Origin: Erythrobacteraceae bacterium Alg239-R51
GTDB taxonomy: Bacteria > Pseudomonadota > Alphaproteobacteria > Sphingomonadales > Sphingomonadaceae
DNA: 64,000 nt
NCBI GenBank assembly: GCA_947331495.1
Contig: CAMZOI010000001.1
Span: forward strand, 744,001-808,000
Reading direction: 5' to 3'
Below the pieces are notes generated by a model that was given only the letters and a program-made list of their open reading frames with translations, made no database searches and had not been told where the DNA came from. Both the position numbers and the translations under genes were made by a program. The first letter of the stretch is position 1, and each line of letters begins with the position of its first letter. Below are positions 1 to 8,823 of this stretch, one piece after another.

Positions 1-1
1 C

Positions 2-421
2 GGCCTGTTTTGCGAAGACGGCATGAGCCAGCCACATCATCGCATCTTCGGCTATCTGAAAGTGGCTGAGATCATTTCGTTACGTGATGGCGTGCCGTCC
101 GATCTGATCGAAATCGGTCATCCTCATGCGCTCGAAATGTCGGCGGCAAACGACACGATCTATCGCGGGGAAGGGCATACGGCGTGCCGCGCAAGCGATA
201 TGCTCCGCCTTACGGTACCCGGCGGTCCGCCCAGCCTGTGGCGCCGACCGGCGTGGCTGCAGCCGGGTGGGCTGAGCTATCACGACCGGTCCGACCGGTG
301 GACCGAGGCGGGGCGGCTGCGCAGTGTCGGGCGCGGGCAGGAATTCGTTGCCGATATCGGACGCCGGCACGCCCCTCGCGAGTGGCTCGCGCGGATTGTC
401 GACGAAATCAGAGGGTCTTGA
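2..421 (+). CDS. Nmad3-like protein, C-terminal part (5' end outside window)
   Basis: The frame is open from the first bases of the window and ends with TGA at 421, so only the last 139 or so codons are present. The visible pattern (a RIFGYLKV strand, HPH, NDTIYRG, a serine/tryptophan-rich LTVPGGPPSLW stretch, LSYH and a final GQEFVADIG) resembles what I recall of the nucleotide modification associated domain 3 (Nmad3) family, whose biochemical role is not established. This is recognition from memory, not a search. The gene is convergent with mmsB and the two ends overlap by 14 nt (408-421). An alternative is an unrelated conserved hypothetical protein. Confidence 0.55.
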   Translation, partial: GLFCEDGMSQPHHRIFGYLKVAEIISLRDGVPSDLIEIGHPHALEMSAANDTIYRGEGHTACRASDMLRLTVPGGPPSLWRRPAWLQPGGLSYHDRSDRWTEAGRLRSVGRGQEFVADIGRRHAPREWLARIVDEIRGS

Positions 422-1274
422 TGATCGCCGAGAAATCGAGCCCGCCATTGTCCTCGGCGAACTTCTCGTAAAGCTCCTTCGCATGGCGGCCGAGCGGGGT
501 CGAGGCATCAGCCGTCTCCGCCGCTTCCATTGCCAGCCGCAGATCCTTGAGCATCAGGCCCGTGGCAAAGCCACCCTGATAATCCTTGTCCGCCGGGCTT
601 TCGATGCCGACCCCCGGCATCGGGGTATAGGCATTGAGCGACCAGCAGTAACCGGACGACTGGCTGGAAATCTCGTAAAACTTCTGCGGATCGAGCCCCA
701 GCTTCTGCGCCATCCTCATCGCTTCCGCCGTCCCGATCATCGAGATGGCAAGCAGCATGTTGTTGCAGATCTTGGCCGTCTGGCCCGCACCCGCATCGCC
801 CGCGTGGATCACCGCCTTGCCCATCGCGTTCAGCACCTCTTCGGCGCGCTTGAAGGCCTTGTCCGTGCCACCGACCATGAAGGTCAGGGTGCCGCCATTG
901 GCCGCCGCGATCCCGCCGGAAACAGGCGCGTCGACCATGTCGTATCCGGCCGCCTCGGCGGAGGCCGCAACGCCCTTGGCGGTGGCGACATCGATGGTGG
1001 AACAGTCGAGCAGGACCGCGCCTGCGGGAGCCTTGCCGAAGACGTCGGTTTCGTAGACCGACTTCACGATTCCGCCATTGGGCAGCATGGTCACCACAGC
1101 ATCGACGCCCGCACATGCAGCGCCTGCATCGTCGAACGTCGAACAGCCCTGTTCGGCGGCTGCATCGAGCGCTTCATTCGCAAGATCGAAGGCACTTACC
1201 TCATGCCCCGCCTTGAGAAGGTTCGCGGCCATCCCGCCGCCCATATTGCCGAGGCCGATGAAGGCGATTTTCAT
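408..1274 (-). CDS. mmsB: 3-hydroxyisobutyrate dehydrogenase
   Basis: This 288-aa cytosolic enzyme oxidises 3-hydroxyisobutyrate to methylmalonate semialdehyde with NAD+, in valine degradation. The N-terminal Rossmann motif GLGNMG is at residues 7-12, the substrate-binding DAPVSGG at about 115-121 and the catalytic lysine in GQTAKICNN at K168. Length is normal for the family. It is the last gene of a long minus-strand operon that also holds mmsA, and its ATG overlaps the stop of the preceding small membrane gene by 4 nt (1271-1274), which indicates translational coupling. The operon context makes the valine assignment stronger than for a generic beta-hydroxyacid dehydrogenase. Confidence 0.93.
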   Translation of the reverse strand: MKIAFIGLGNMGGGMAANLLKAGHEVSAFDLANEALDAAAEQGCSTFDDAGAACAGVDAVVTMLPNGGIVKSVYETDVFGKAPAGAVLLDCSTIDVATAKGVAASAEAAGYDMVDAPVSGGIAAANGGTLTFMVGGTDKAFKRAEEVLNAMGKAVIHAGDAGAGQTAKICNNMLLAISMIGTAEAMRMAQKLGLDPQKFYEISSQSSGYCWSLNAYTPMPGVGIESPADKDYQGGFATGLMLKDLRLAMEAAETADASTPLGRHAKELYEKFAEDNGGLDFSAIIKTL

Positions 1275-1621
1275 GTCGTCGTTTCCCTGATGTTGCGGCC
1301 GAGCAGAATGGCGCCGGTATCGCCTTCATGCCTCCTGGCGAGATAGGTCAGATAGGGCAGCAGAAACCCTGCGCCCCCGAAAAAGGCGAGCACCGCCAGC
1401 AGCCAGCCAGTTGCGGAGAAACGATTACGCCAGACCGTCCAGCTGGCGGAGAGGAACAGCATCATGACGAAATCGAGATTGAACTGTCCTGGCCAGTTCC
1501 ATGCAGCCATGTCCCCGAAGAAATAAGGAAAAAGGTTCAGTCCGTACTCGGAAACAACATAGCCCGTATAGAATACGAGCGCGCCCCAGAGGACCATCAG
1601 AAACAGGTAGAAGGGTTTCAC
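1271..1621 (-). CDS. Small integral membrane protein, unknown function
   Basis: I do not recognise a family with certainty. The protein is 116 aa if translation begins at the GTG at 1621 (VKPFYLFLM...). Longer in-frame starts would lie inside the upstream enoyl-CoA hydratase gene, so this start is preferred; it sits one base after that gene's stop codon. Three hydrophobic segments are visible (around residues 5-25, 42-60 and 70-90), with an arginine-rich C-terminus (LARRHEG, GRNIRE). It is wedged between catabolic enzymes and overlaps mmsB by 4 nt, so it is co-expressed with valine degradation, but no catalytic motif is present. Confidence 0.7.
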   Translation of the reverse strand: MKPFYLFLMVLWGALVFYTGYVVSEYGLNLFPYFFGDMAAWNWPGQFNLDFVMMLFLSASWTVWRNRFSATGWLLAVLAFFGGAGFLLPYLTYLARRHEGDTGAILLGRNIRETTT

Positions 1622-1622
1622 T

Positions 1623-2405
1623 TTACCTTCCCTTCCACTTGCCCTCGCGCTTTTCGACAAACGCAGCCATGCCTTCCTTTTTGTCTTCGCTCGCAGCAAG
1701 AATCTGGAAGATACGACGTTCGACGATCAGACCCTGGTCGAGGCTGGTTTCAAAGGCCGCGTTGACCATTTCCTTGTTGGCGATCGCAGCCATCGGCGGC
1801 ATCGCGGCGATCTCGGCGGCGGTCTTCATGGCCTCGTCGAGCAGGCTGTCATGCGGCACGACGCGCGCGACGAGGTTGCTGCGCTCGGCCTCTTCGGCAT
1901 CCATCATGCGCCCGGTCAGGCACATTTCCATGGCCTTGGACTTGCCGACGGCCTTGGTCAGCCGCTGCGATCCGCCCATGCCCGGAGCCACGCCGAGCTT
2001 GATTTCGGGCTGGCCGAACTTGGCGTTCTCGCTCGCGATGATGAAATCCGCCATCATGGCAAGCTCGCACCCGCCGCCGAGCGCAAAGCCGTTGACCGCG
2101 GCAATCCAAGGCTTGCGGGTCTTCTTGACGATCTCGCTGGTCCAAGGCGCGAAGAAGTCCTCGAGATAGAAGTCGGCTGCTTCCTTCTCGCTCATTTCCT
2201 TGATGTCGGCGCCCGCGGCAAAGGCCTTGTCGCCCGACCCGGTCAGCACCGCGCACAACTGACTGTCATCGGCCTGATAGGCGACGAAGGCGTTGATGAG
2301 ATCGTCGAGCACCTGAGAATTCAAAGCATTGAGGGCCTTGGGGCGGTTCAGCGTGATCAGCGTGACAGCGTCGCGCTGTTCGACGGTGATGGTTTCGTAA
2401 CTCAT
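1623..2405 (-). CDS. Enoyl-CoA hydratase
   Basis: This is a crotonase-family hydratase of 260 aa that would hydrate methacrylyl-CoA to 3-hydroxyisobutyryl-CoA in the valine pathway; it may also act on short straight-chain enoyl-CoAs. Visible features are [10 protein letters not shown] near the N-terminus, the oxyanion-hole AAGADIKEM, and GGGCELAMM with the catalytic glutamates at GCELAM and FGQPEIKLG. The ATG at 2405 (MSYETI) gives the standard length, although the frame is open further upstream inside the neighbouring gene. The ATGA at 2402-2405 overlaps the stop of the 3-hydroxyisobutyryl-CoA hydrolase, so the two are coupled. Confidence 0.9.
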   Translation of the reverse strand: MSYETITVEQRDAVTLITLNRPKALNALNSQVLDDLINAFVAYQADDSQLCAVLTGSGDKAFAAGADIKEMSEKEAADFYLEDFFAPWTSEIVKKTRKPWIAAVNGFALGGGCELAMMADFIIASENAKFGQPEIKLGVAPGMGGSQRLTKAVGKSKAMEMCLTGRMMDAEEAERSNLVARVVPHDSLLDEAMKTAAEIAAMPPMAAIANKEMVNAAFETSLDQGLIVERRIFQILAASEDKKEGMAAFVEKREGKWKGR

Positions 2406-3463
2406 AGGGGTTTCCATTCCTCGTCTGCGGGAAGCGGGGCAAAGATGCTGTCGAGCAGGTCTTCGCTGACGCCCTCGGGCGTTGCGGGATCCCATTTCGG
2501 GTCGTTCGTCTTGTCGACGATAACTGCGCGCACGCCTTCGGAAAAGTCCGGGCGGGTCAGCACGCGACTGGCGATGCGGTATTCCATCCGCATGTTTTCG
2601 GCGAAGCTGTCGAGCTGTTCGCTTTCCGCCAGCTGGCGCAGTGCGACCTTGCAGGTCTGCGGGCTCTTGGTGCGCAAGGTAGCCAGTTCCTTGTCGGCCC
2701 ATTCGCTGTCGTCGGCCTCCAGACTGGTGAGAATGTCCTCATAGCGGTCGGAGGCGAAATGCTTGTTGATCCGCTCGCAATTGTCTTCGATCCGTGCCGA
2801 CGGTGGCGTTACCGACAGCTCGGACAGAATGCCGGCGACCCGATCGGGATGGTCGGCAATGCGCGCCTTGGCTTCAGCCAGCTTTTCCGTCGGCAGGTAA
2901 TGCGTCGCAATTCCCGCGAAATGACATTCCGCGCCGTCCAGCCGCGCACCGGTCAGAGCGAGGAACTGGCCCAGCCTTCCGCCCAGCCGTGACAGGTGCC
3001 AGCCGCCGCCAACATCGGGGAACAGGCCGATCCCGGTTTCCGGCATGGCAAAGCGCGTATTCTCGGTCGCGATGCGATATGTGCAGGGCAGGGCGATACC
3101 CACACCGCCGCCCATCGTGATGCCATCCATGAACGCCACGATCGGCTTTTCGTATTCGAACATCTGGTGGTTCAGCTGGTATTCGTCATGAAAGAACTTG
3201 CGCCCGCTTTCCCCGCCATCGTTGAGCGCTGAATGGCGCAACAGGTTGATGTCGCCGCCCGCACAGAATCCACGCCCTTCGGCATGGTCGAGGATGATCG
3301 CCTTGACTGCATCGTCGTTCGACCACCTGGTCAGTGCCGCGCTCATCGCGTGGCACATGTCGAGCGTCAGGGCATGCAGGGCCTTGGGCCGGTTGAGCGA
3401 TAGATGGCCCGCACCGCCATGCGTATGGATATGGACTTCGTCCGTCATGTCGTTCTCGCTCAT
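2402..3463 (-). CDS. 3-hydroxyisobutyryl-CoA hydrolase (HIBCH-like)
   Basis: A 353-aa crotonase-fold thioesterase that releases CoA from 3-hydroxyisobutyryl-CoA, giving the free acid used by mmsB. The family is longer than ordinary enoyl-CoA hydratases, as here. The motifs [17 protein letters not shown] and [13 protein letters not shown], with the glutamate and aspartate expected for HIBCH, are all present, followed by the extended C-terminal helical part. Its start overlaps the stop of the acyl-CoA dehydrogenase by 4 nt and its stop overlaps the next hydratase gene by 4 nt. An internal ATG six codons in (MTDEV) is a possible alternative start. Confidence 0.92.
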   Translation of the reverse strand: MSENDMTDEVHIHTHGGAGHLSLNRPKALHALTLDMCHAMSAALTRWSNDDAVKAIILDHAEGRGFCAGGDINLLRHSALNDGGESGRKFFHDEYQLNHQMFEYEKPIVAFMDGITMGGGVGIALPCTYRIATENTRFAMPETGIGLFPDVGGGWHLSRLGGRLGQFLALTGARLDGAECHFAGIATHYLPTEKLAEAKARIADHPDRVAGILSELSVTPPSARIEDNCERINKHFASDRYEDILTSLEADDSEWADKELATLRTKSPQTCKVALRQLAESEQLDSFAENMRMEYRIASRVLTRPDFSEGVRAVIVDKTNDPKWDPATPEGVSEDLLDSIFAPLPADEEWKPL

Positions 3464-4605
3464 TGCCGCAGAAGTTCCCGGCCCACGATCATGCGCATGA
3501 CCTGGTTGGTACCTTCGAGGATCGAATGTACCCGCAGATCGCGCCAGAACCGCTCGATCGGATATTCTTTAAGATAGCCGTAACCACCGAACAGTTGCAG
3601 CGCATCGTTCACGATCTTGCTGCCGCTATCGGTCGCCAGACGTTTGGCCATGGCGGAAAAGCGGCTCTTGTCGGGCGCATTGTCGGTAACCTTGGCCGCG
3701 GCGAGATAGAGCAGGGCGCGCGCGGCCTCTAGATCGGTGGCCATGTCTGCCAGCATGAATTGCGTGTTCTGGAAATCGGCGATCGGCGTGTCGAATTGCT
3801 GGCGTTCCTTGGTGTAGTTCACCGCTTCGTCGAGGCAGCGCTGCGCCCCACCGAGCGAACACGCACCGATATTGAGGCGTCCGCCATCGAGGCCCATCAT
3901 GGCAAAGCGAAACCCGTCGCCTTCCGCACCCACACGGTTTTCCACCGGCACCCTGGCATTTTCGAAGATGACCTGCGCGGTAGGCGAAGCGTTCCAGCCG
4001 AGCTTCTTCTCCGGCTTGCCGAACGAAACGCCGGGCGTGTCCTTGTCGATTACGAGGCAGGTGATGCCCTTCGTCTTGTGGTCAGAGGTGCGAACCATGG
4101 TGACGTAGACGTCGTTGAAGCCACCGCCGGAAATGAACTGCTTGGTACCGTTCAACACGTAATGGTCGCCATCCAGTTTCGCGCTGGTCTTCAGCCCCGC
4201 CGCATCCGATCCGCTGCCCGGCTCGGTCAGCGCATAGCTGGCGATCTTGTCCATCGTCACGAGGTCGGGCAGATACTTCTCCTTGACCTCCTTGCCCCCG
4301 AAGCGGTCGATCATCCAGCTGGCCATGTTGTGGATCGAGATGAAGGCGCTGGTGGTCGGGCAGCCATAGGCCATCGCTTCCATGATCAGCGCTGCCTCGA
4401 GCCGACCCAGGCCAATGCCGCCGCTCTCCTCGCTGACATAGATCGCACCGAAGCCGAGCTCGGCCGTCTGTTTGATCACATCGAGCGGGAAATGGCTCGT
4501 CTGGTCCCATTCCCCGGCATGCGGGGTGATGTTGTCGGCAGTGAACCGCTGCGCCATTTCCTGAATGGCGAGCTGATCGTCGGTAAGCTGAAATTGTCCG
4601 GTCAT
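3460..4605 (-). CDS. Acyl-CoA dehydrogenase, probably isobutyryl-CoA dehydrogenase
   Basis: A 381-aa FAD-dependent acyl-CoA dehydrogenase. The N-terminal helical domain is followed by YALTEPGSGSDA, then the beta-domain, then the C-terminal helical domain with QLFGGYGYLKEYP and the final ILEGTNQVMR motif typical of the branched/short-chain group. In this operon its most likely substrate is isobutyryl-CoA, giving methacrylyl-CoA and passing electrons to ETF. It follows DUF1254 after a 55-nt gap that contains a perfect inverted repeat (4625-4643), the largest gap inside this operon, so an internal promoter is possible. Substrate is inferred from neighbours, not from residues. Confidence 0.9.
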   Translation of the reverse strand: MTGQFQLTDDQLAIQEMAQRFTADNITPHAGEWDQTSHFPLDVIKQTAELGFGAIYVSEESGGIGLGRLEAALIMEAMAYGCPTTSAFISIHNMASWMIDRFGGKEVKEKYLPDLVTMDKIASYALTEPGSGSDAAGLKTSAKLDGDHYVLNGTKQFISGGGFNDVYVTMVRTSDHKTKGITCLVIDKDTPGVSFGKPEKKLGWNASPTAQVIFENARVPVENRVGAEGDGFRFAMMGLDGGRLNIGACSLGGAQRCLDEAVNYTKERQQFDTPIADFQNTQFMLADMATDLEAARALLYLAAAKVTDNAPDKSRFSAMAKRLATDSGSKIVNDALQLFGGYGYLKEYPIERFWRDLRVHSILEGTNQVMRMIVGRELLRQ

Positions 4606-4624
4606 TCGCAGTCTCTAGCATTAT

Positions 4625-4643
4625 TGTGGTCACGATAACCACA
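4625..4643. promoter_or_regulatory. Perfect 6-bp inverted repeat upstream of the acyl-CoA dehydrogenase
   Basis: TGTGGT and ACCACA arms are separated by 7 nt in the 55-nt gap just before the acyl-CoA dehydrogenase start. No T-run follows on either strand, so an operator is more plausible than a terminator. The regulator is unknown. Confidence 0.35.
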
Positions 4644-4660
4644 TGGCTTCGGCTTGTGCT

Positions 4661-5191
4661 TCACAACGGTTGGCATAGGTCGCCCGGCGCTATTTCGGCC
4701 ACCGTATCATAGGCCTGCTGCGTGGGCGCGAGTCGTCGGATAAGGATAACGCCCGTAGCGTTAGGAGCGACAACGGCCTCTGGCAAACCGCCGGGCGGCC
4801 CTGCGGTTCTGGCGGCCCCGGGCGGCAGGAGAATGGCTTCGCGCGCCTGTCCTTCTCCGCGCAAGGTCAGGAAATTGTTCGTATTGGAGTCGAAGAATGA
4901 TATCGAGGAGTAGTTGTCATACGCCGCCATGCGAACCCGAAGGCCTTGCTCCGCCTGGTCAAGATCAAAGCGGCATAGCGAATAGGCGAGGTCAGGCGAT
5001 GGGCGCACCACGGTCTGCGTTTCGGCCGTCATTCTCGGGCTAAGGCCGAAATCATGTAGCGGCGAACCACGCTTCTTAAGCACGCTCATCGCACGGTCCA
5101 TGATGAAGCCGGGCGCGGCAATCACCACGACGGCATGGGTGACGAGCGCCAGCACCGCCCCGGCGATTACAGGACCGATCCAGTTCTTCAT
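4661..5191 (-). CDS. DUF1254-type protein
   Basis: This 176-aa protein has one N-terminal hydrophobic segment (about residues 5-28, probably a membrane anchor) followed by a soluble domain with PDLAYSLCRFDL and YDNYSSISFFDSNTNNF, which I recognise as DUF1254-like. The pair DUF1254/DUF1214 is often one polypeptide or two neighbouring genes; here the DUF1214 gene lies directly upstream with a 4-nt overlap (5188-5191). The function is unknown. It is embedded between mmsA and the rest of the valine genes. Domain assignment is from memory of the family. Confidence 0.7.
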   Translation of the reverse strand: MKNWIGPVIAGAVLALVTHAVVVIAAPGFIMDRAMSVLKKRGSPLHDFGLSPRMTAETQTVVRPSPDLAYSLCRFDLDQAEQGLRVRMAAYDNYSSISFFDSNTNNFLTLRGEGQAREAILLPPGAARTAGPPGGLPEAVVAPNATGVILIRRLAPTQQAYDTVAEIAPGDLCQPL

Positions 5192-5790
5192 GCCGATCCT
5201 TCGTCGCAGGAGAGTCGCTCCACTGACGGACCGGCAATCATGCCTTCAGGATCGTCCAGAACACCGTCTGCAGGCACGTAGAGCCGCAAGGTCAGATCGA
5301 AAGCGCCACCTGCCCGGCTGGATATCCAGTCGCGGCGATTGGCGGGCGCTTCGGCTGCGACGATTGCGGACCATGTGCCATCGTCTGCTCTGCTGGCATC
5401 GTAGCTTAGGGCGTTATCGCGGTTATCGGGAAGGAAGTTGCGGTCATTGTACAAGGTGACCGACCACCAGCGCGCCGGTATCGACTGACCGGTGATGCGA
5501 TAGCGGCAATCTTCGGTAAACGGACGACCGGAATCATCGCGCGTACGCGTGAAATAAATGGCTTCCGAATTGGCGAGCGCCAGCAGTCCATGGCGTGCAA
5601 TACGCGCCCGGACCCACGGGCTTGCGCCTGCCGATCCCGTGGTGAGATCGCCATACCAGCCATTGAGTTCGACCGGCCCGCCGGTGCGGCGTTCAGTGGG
5701 TAGCAGCCCGGACATCGCCAGCGCCGAAAAGGCGCCGATGGCGACACCAAGAATGCCCGCAAGCAGATACGCGGTTAGTCGCTTCGGCAC
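5188..5790 (-). CDS. DUF1214-type protein
   Basis: A 200-aa protein with an N-terminal hydrophobic segment (about residues 6-28, signal or anchor) and a predicted beta-rich soluble domain. The stretch RWWSVTLYNDRNFLPDN, an internal RRDWISS and the C-terminal LTLRLYVP fit the DUF1214 family. It starts 6 nt after the mmsA stop codon and its end overlaps the DUF1254 gene by 4 nt, so the two are almost certainly co-translated with mmsA. The biochemical role is not known; the envelope location suggested by the anchors contrasts with the cytosolic enzymes around it. Confidence 0.75.
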   Translation of the reverse strand: MPKRLTAYLLAGILGVAIGAFSALAMSGLLPTERRTGGPVELNGWYGDLTTGSAGASPWVRARIARHGLLALANSEAIYFTRTRDDSGRPFTEDCRYRITGQSIPARWWSVTLYNDRNFLPDNRDNALSYDASRADDGTWSAIVAAEAPANRRDWISSRAGGAFDLTLRLYVPADGVLDDPEGMIAGPSVERLSCDEGSA

Positions 5791-5796
5791 GCCGAC

Positions 5797-7299
5797 CTAT
5801 CCCATCGTCGGGATAATAAAGGCGTCCTTGTTGTCGGCTTCGGCGAACCCGTCGGGCCAGCGCTGGGTGACCTTCTTCGTCTTGGTCCAGAAGCGCAGCC
5901 CTTCCTGGCCGTACTGGTCGATATCGCCGAAGCCCGAGCGCTTCCAACCGCCGAAGCTATGGTAGCTGACCGGAACCGGGATCGGCACATTTATACCGAC
6001 CATGCCGACATTGACACGATGCGCGAATTCGCGCGCGGCATGGCCGTTGCGAGTGAAGATGGCCACGCCATTGCCGTATTGATGCTCGCTCGGCAGACGC
6101 ACCGCTTCCTCGAAATCCTTCGCGCGCACAATCTGGAGGACAGGGCCGAAGATTTCCTCCTGGTAGCTTTCCATCTTCGCAGTCACGCGGTCGAGCAGGG
6201 TCGGGCCGACGAAGAAACCATCCTCGTGCCCTTGCAGGCTGAACCCGCGTCCGTCGATGACGACTTCGGCGCCTTCCTGTTCGGCGGTATCGATCCATTG
6301 TTCGATCCGCGCCTTGTGCTCGGGCGTGACCACGGGGCCGTAATGCGCCTCGGGATCGCTCGATACGCCGACGCGCAACCCGTTGATCGCCGGGATCAGC
6401 TTCTCGCGAAGCCTGTCGGCGGTATCCTCTCCTACCGGCACGACAACCGGCAGCGCCATGCAACGTTCGCCCGCCGAACCGAAGGCCGCGCCGGCGAGGT
6501 CGTTGACCACCTGGTCGAGATCGGCGTCGGGCATCACGATTCCGTGGTTCTTGGCACCGCCGAAGGCCTGCACGCGCTTGCCGTTGGCCGTGCCGCGCGA
6601 ATAGATATACTGCGCGATGTCGGAAGAGCCGACGAAGCTCACCGCCGCGATGTCGTCGTGGTCGAGGATCGCATCGACCATCTCCTTGTCGCCGTGGACG
6701 ACCTGCAGCAGCCCTTCGGGTGCGCCGGCTTCGACGAACAGTTCGGCAAGGCGCACAGGCACGCTGGGATCGCGCTCGGACGGTTTGAGGATAAATGCGT
6801 TGCCCGCCGCTATCGCCATGCCGAACATCCACATCGGGATCATCGCCGGAAAGTTGAACGGGGTGATGCCCGCCCCGATGCCGAGCGGCTGGCGCATGGA
6901 ATAGACGTCGATGCCGGGGCCGGCACCTTGTGTATATTCGCCCTTCAGCGCCTGCGGAATACCGCAGGCATATTCAATGACTTCGAGCCCACGCTGCACG
7001 TCGCCATGCGCGTCGTCGACGACCTTGCCGTGTTCGCTGGCGAGCAGTTCGGCCAGGTCCTGCTTGTTCGCCTCGACCAGCCGCTTGTATTCGAACATCA
7101 CCCGCGCCCGCCGCTGCGGGTTGGTCGCGGCCCATTCGGGCTGGACTTTTTTTGCCGCCGCGACAGCTTTGTCGAGCAAAGCGGCGTTGCCAAGACCGAC
7201 TTCGGCCTGAACTTCGCCAGTCGACGGGTTCCAGACCTTGTGGGTACGGGATGCAGAGCCACCGGCCCCGCCTGCGATGAAATGGTCGACTTGGCGCAT
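5797..7299 (-). CDS. mmsA: Methylmalonate-semialdehyde dehydrogenase (CoA-acylating)
   Basis: A 500-aa aldehyde dehydrogenase converting methylmalonate semialdehyde, CoA and NAD+ to propionyl-CoA, CO2 and NADH, the last step of valine catabolism here. It has ITPFNFPAM for cofactor binding, SFVGSSDIA, GGAKNH (about 247-252) and the nucleophile in GERCMA (C280). GGAKNH and the Cys context are characteristic of the mmsA subgroup within the superfamily. It is the first gene of the operon; upstream (7300-7382) is the leader with a 20-nt hairpin. Length and start are standard. Confidence 0.95.
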   Translation of the reverse strand: MRQVDHFIAGGAGGSASRTHKVWNPSTGEVQAEVGLGNAALLDKAVAAAKKVQPEWAATNPQRRARVMFEYKRLVEANKQDLAELLASEHGKVVDDAHGDVQRGLEVIEYACGIPQALKGEYTQGAGPGIDVYSMRQPLGIGAGITPFNFPAMIPMWMFGMAIAAGNAFILKPSERDPSVPVRLAELFVEAGAPEGLLQVVHGDKEMVDAILDHDDIAAVSFVGSSDIAQYIYSRGTANGKRVQAFGGAKNHGIVMPDADLDQVVNDLAGAAFGSAGERCMALPVVVPVGEDTADRLREKLIPAINGLRVGVSSDPEAHYGPVVTPEHKARIEQWIDTAEQEGAEVVIDGRGFSLQGHEDGFFVGPTLLDRVTAKMESYQEEIFGPVLQIVRAKDFEEAVRLPSEHQYGNGVAIFTRNGHAAREFAHRVNVGMVGINVPIPVPVSYHSFGGWKRSGFGDIDQYGQEGLRFWTKTKKVTQRWPDGFAEADNKDAFIIPTMG

Positions 7300-7355
7300 G
7301 GAAAAACCTCTCTATTCTCGCCAACGGCTCTGGCGCGCGAGGGGTCCGAAATCAA

Positions 7356-7375
7356 CCGGTTTCCGATGAAACCGG
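7356..7375. promoter_or_regulatory. Perfect 8-bp inverted repeat between the DUF819 gene and mmsA
   Basis: CCGGTTTC and GAAACCGG arms flank a CGAT loop. It lies 7 nt past the DUF819 stop and 57 nt before the mmsA start, both on the minus strand. It could be a weak terminator (no clear T-run follows) or an operator for the mmsA operon. Confidence 0.4.
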
Positions 7376-7382
7376 CATCACG

Positions 7383-8597
7383 CTAACCCACTGTGGCCAT
7401 CATTTGCGCACACAGAATCGCGCCATAAGTGCCCAGCGCATAGCCGAGCACCGCCAATAGCACACCGACCGGGGCGAGCGCAGGATGGAACGCCGCGGCC
7501 ACGACCGGTGCCGATGCCGCGCCGCCGACATTGGCCTTGCTGCCGACCGCCACGAAGAAGAACGGCGCCTTGATGATCTTGGCGACCACCAGCAGCAGGA
7601 TCACGTGGAACAGCATCCAGATTGCCCCGATCGCCATGAATGCAGGCGCATCGGCAATCTTGGTCACGTCCATCCGCGTCCCGATCACGGCGACCAGCAG
7701 GAAGATGAACAACACGCCGAATTTGCTTGCGCCGATACCCTCCAATTCGCGTGCCCGGGTAAAACTGGCGGCGAGACCGGCGGTGGTCGAGATTACCACG
7801 ACCCAAAAGAATTCGCTCGCCAACGTCGCTTCCTCGCCCTGCAGCTCTGCAAAGAAGCTGCCGAGCCACCCGCCGAGCAGGTGCGACAGCCCGACCACCG
7901 CGACGGCAACGCCGAACAACAGGATATAGTCGTTGGCCGAAGCGACCCGCTCGATCTTCGCCGAATAGTCCGCCATCTTGTCGCGCAGTTTCGCGATGGA
8001 AGAGCTGTCCGCACCCAGCCAGCGGTCGACCCGTTCATGTGCCCCTGCGCCATAAAGGAGAAACACCATCCAGATTTCGGCCACGATTATGTCCACGGCC
8101 AGCAGGGCTGCGAACCCTTCGAGCGGATAGCCATAGACTTCCAGCATCGCCGTCTGGTTCGCGCCGCCCCCGATCCAGCTTCCCGCCAATGTGGCAAGGC
8201 CGCGCCAGGCTGCAGTATCGCCCGCGCCGATGATGCTCGGCTCGAACTGTGCCACGATCCACAGTGCCAGGGGCCCACCCAGGACGATCCCGACCGTGGC
8301 GGTCAGGAACATGATGATCGCCTTGTTGCCAAGGCCGACAATGCCCTTGATGTCGATCGACAGCGTCATCAGGAACAGTGCGGCAGGCAGGAAATAGTCC
8401 TTCGCCACAGGCCACAGATTGCTTTCGGAAACATCGATCAGCCCGAAGGTCGTCATCAGGCTGGGCACCAGATAGCACACCAGGATGATCGGCACGAACA
8501 CGTAGAAGCGCTGCCAGCCGGGCCGGTCGCGCGTCGCAAAGACGAAGGCAAGCACCGCGCCAAGGAGGCCGAGAATTATTCTGTCGTCGCTGATCAT
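7383..8597 (-). CDS. DUF819 family membrane protein
   Basis: A 404-aa integral membrane protein with about ten hydrophobic segments. The pattern fits the DUF819 (YjcL-like) family: an opening MISDDRIILGLL, GSWIGGGANQTAM in the middle and a second glycine-rich GSKANVGGAASAPVVAAAF near the C-terminus. Those two glycine-rich repeats resemble discontinuous helices of secondary transporters, so a transport role is likely, but the substrate is unknown. It is upstream of mmsA on the same strand with an 83-nt gap holding a hairpin, so it may be a separate unit. Confidence 0.8.
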   Translation of the reverse strand: MISDDRIILGLLGAVLAFVFATRDRPGWQRFYVFVPIILVCYLVPSLMTTFGLIDVSESNLWPVAKDYFLPAALFLMTLSIDIKGIVGLGNKAIIMFLTATVGIVLGGPLALWIVAQFEPSIIGAGDTAAWRGLATLAGSWIGGGANQTAMLEVYGYPLEGFAALLAVDIIVAEIWMVFLLYGAGAHERVDRWLGADSSSIAKLRDKMADYSAKIERVASANDYILLFGVAVAVVGLSHLLGGWLGSFFAELQGEEATLASEFFWVVVISTTAGLAASFTRARELEGIGASKFGVLFIFLLVAVIGTRMDVTKIADAPAFMAIGAIWMLFHVILLLVVAKIIKAPFFFVAVGSKANVGGAASAPVVAAAFHPALAPVGVLLAVLGYALGTYGAILCAQMMATVG

Positions 8598-8704
8598 GCG
8601 CCCCGTCCCAAGTCTGTCTGCCGATCACTCCTAACGCGACGAGATGCGAAAAACCATGTTGACCGGCCCGACGCTCACAGGCAAATCGCGCCGTCCGCTC
8701 AGAA

Positions 8705-8778
8705 GCGGGTGTAGCTCAATGGCAGAGCAGCAGCTTCCCAAGCTGACGACGAGGGTTCGATTCCCTTCACCCGCTCCA
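8705..8778 (+). tRNA. tRNA-Gly (anticodon CCC)
   Basis: A full cloverleaf is visible. The acceptor arm GCGGGTG pairs with CACCCGC, the D stem is GCTC/GAGC, the anticodon loop TTCCCAA gives CCC, and the T arm GAGGG-TTCGATT-CCCTT closes with one G-T pair. The lowest pair of the anticodon stem is a G-A mismatch. The CCA end is encoded (8776-8778). It stands alone between the divergent DUF819 gene and the convergent SDR gene. Confidence 0.95.
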
Positions 8779-8823
8779 GCTGCCCGGTCAACGTTCGCGC
8801 AGCGTATCCACGGGCGGGCGCGG

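Noticed and set aside
80..508. Open frame of 142 aa on the minus strand at the window start
   Set aside because: It overlaps the Nmad3-like gene and the mmsB end, is arginine-rich, and has no family-like pattern; it is a shadow frame of high-GC coding DNA.
5959..7386. 475-aa open frame on the plus strand opposite mmsA
   Set aside because: It is antisense to a certain aldehyde dehydrogenase and rich in Arg, Asp and His without domains, as expected for a shadow.
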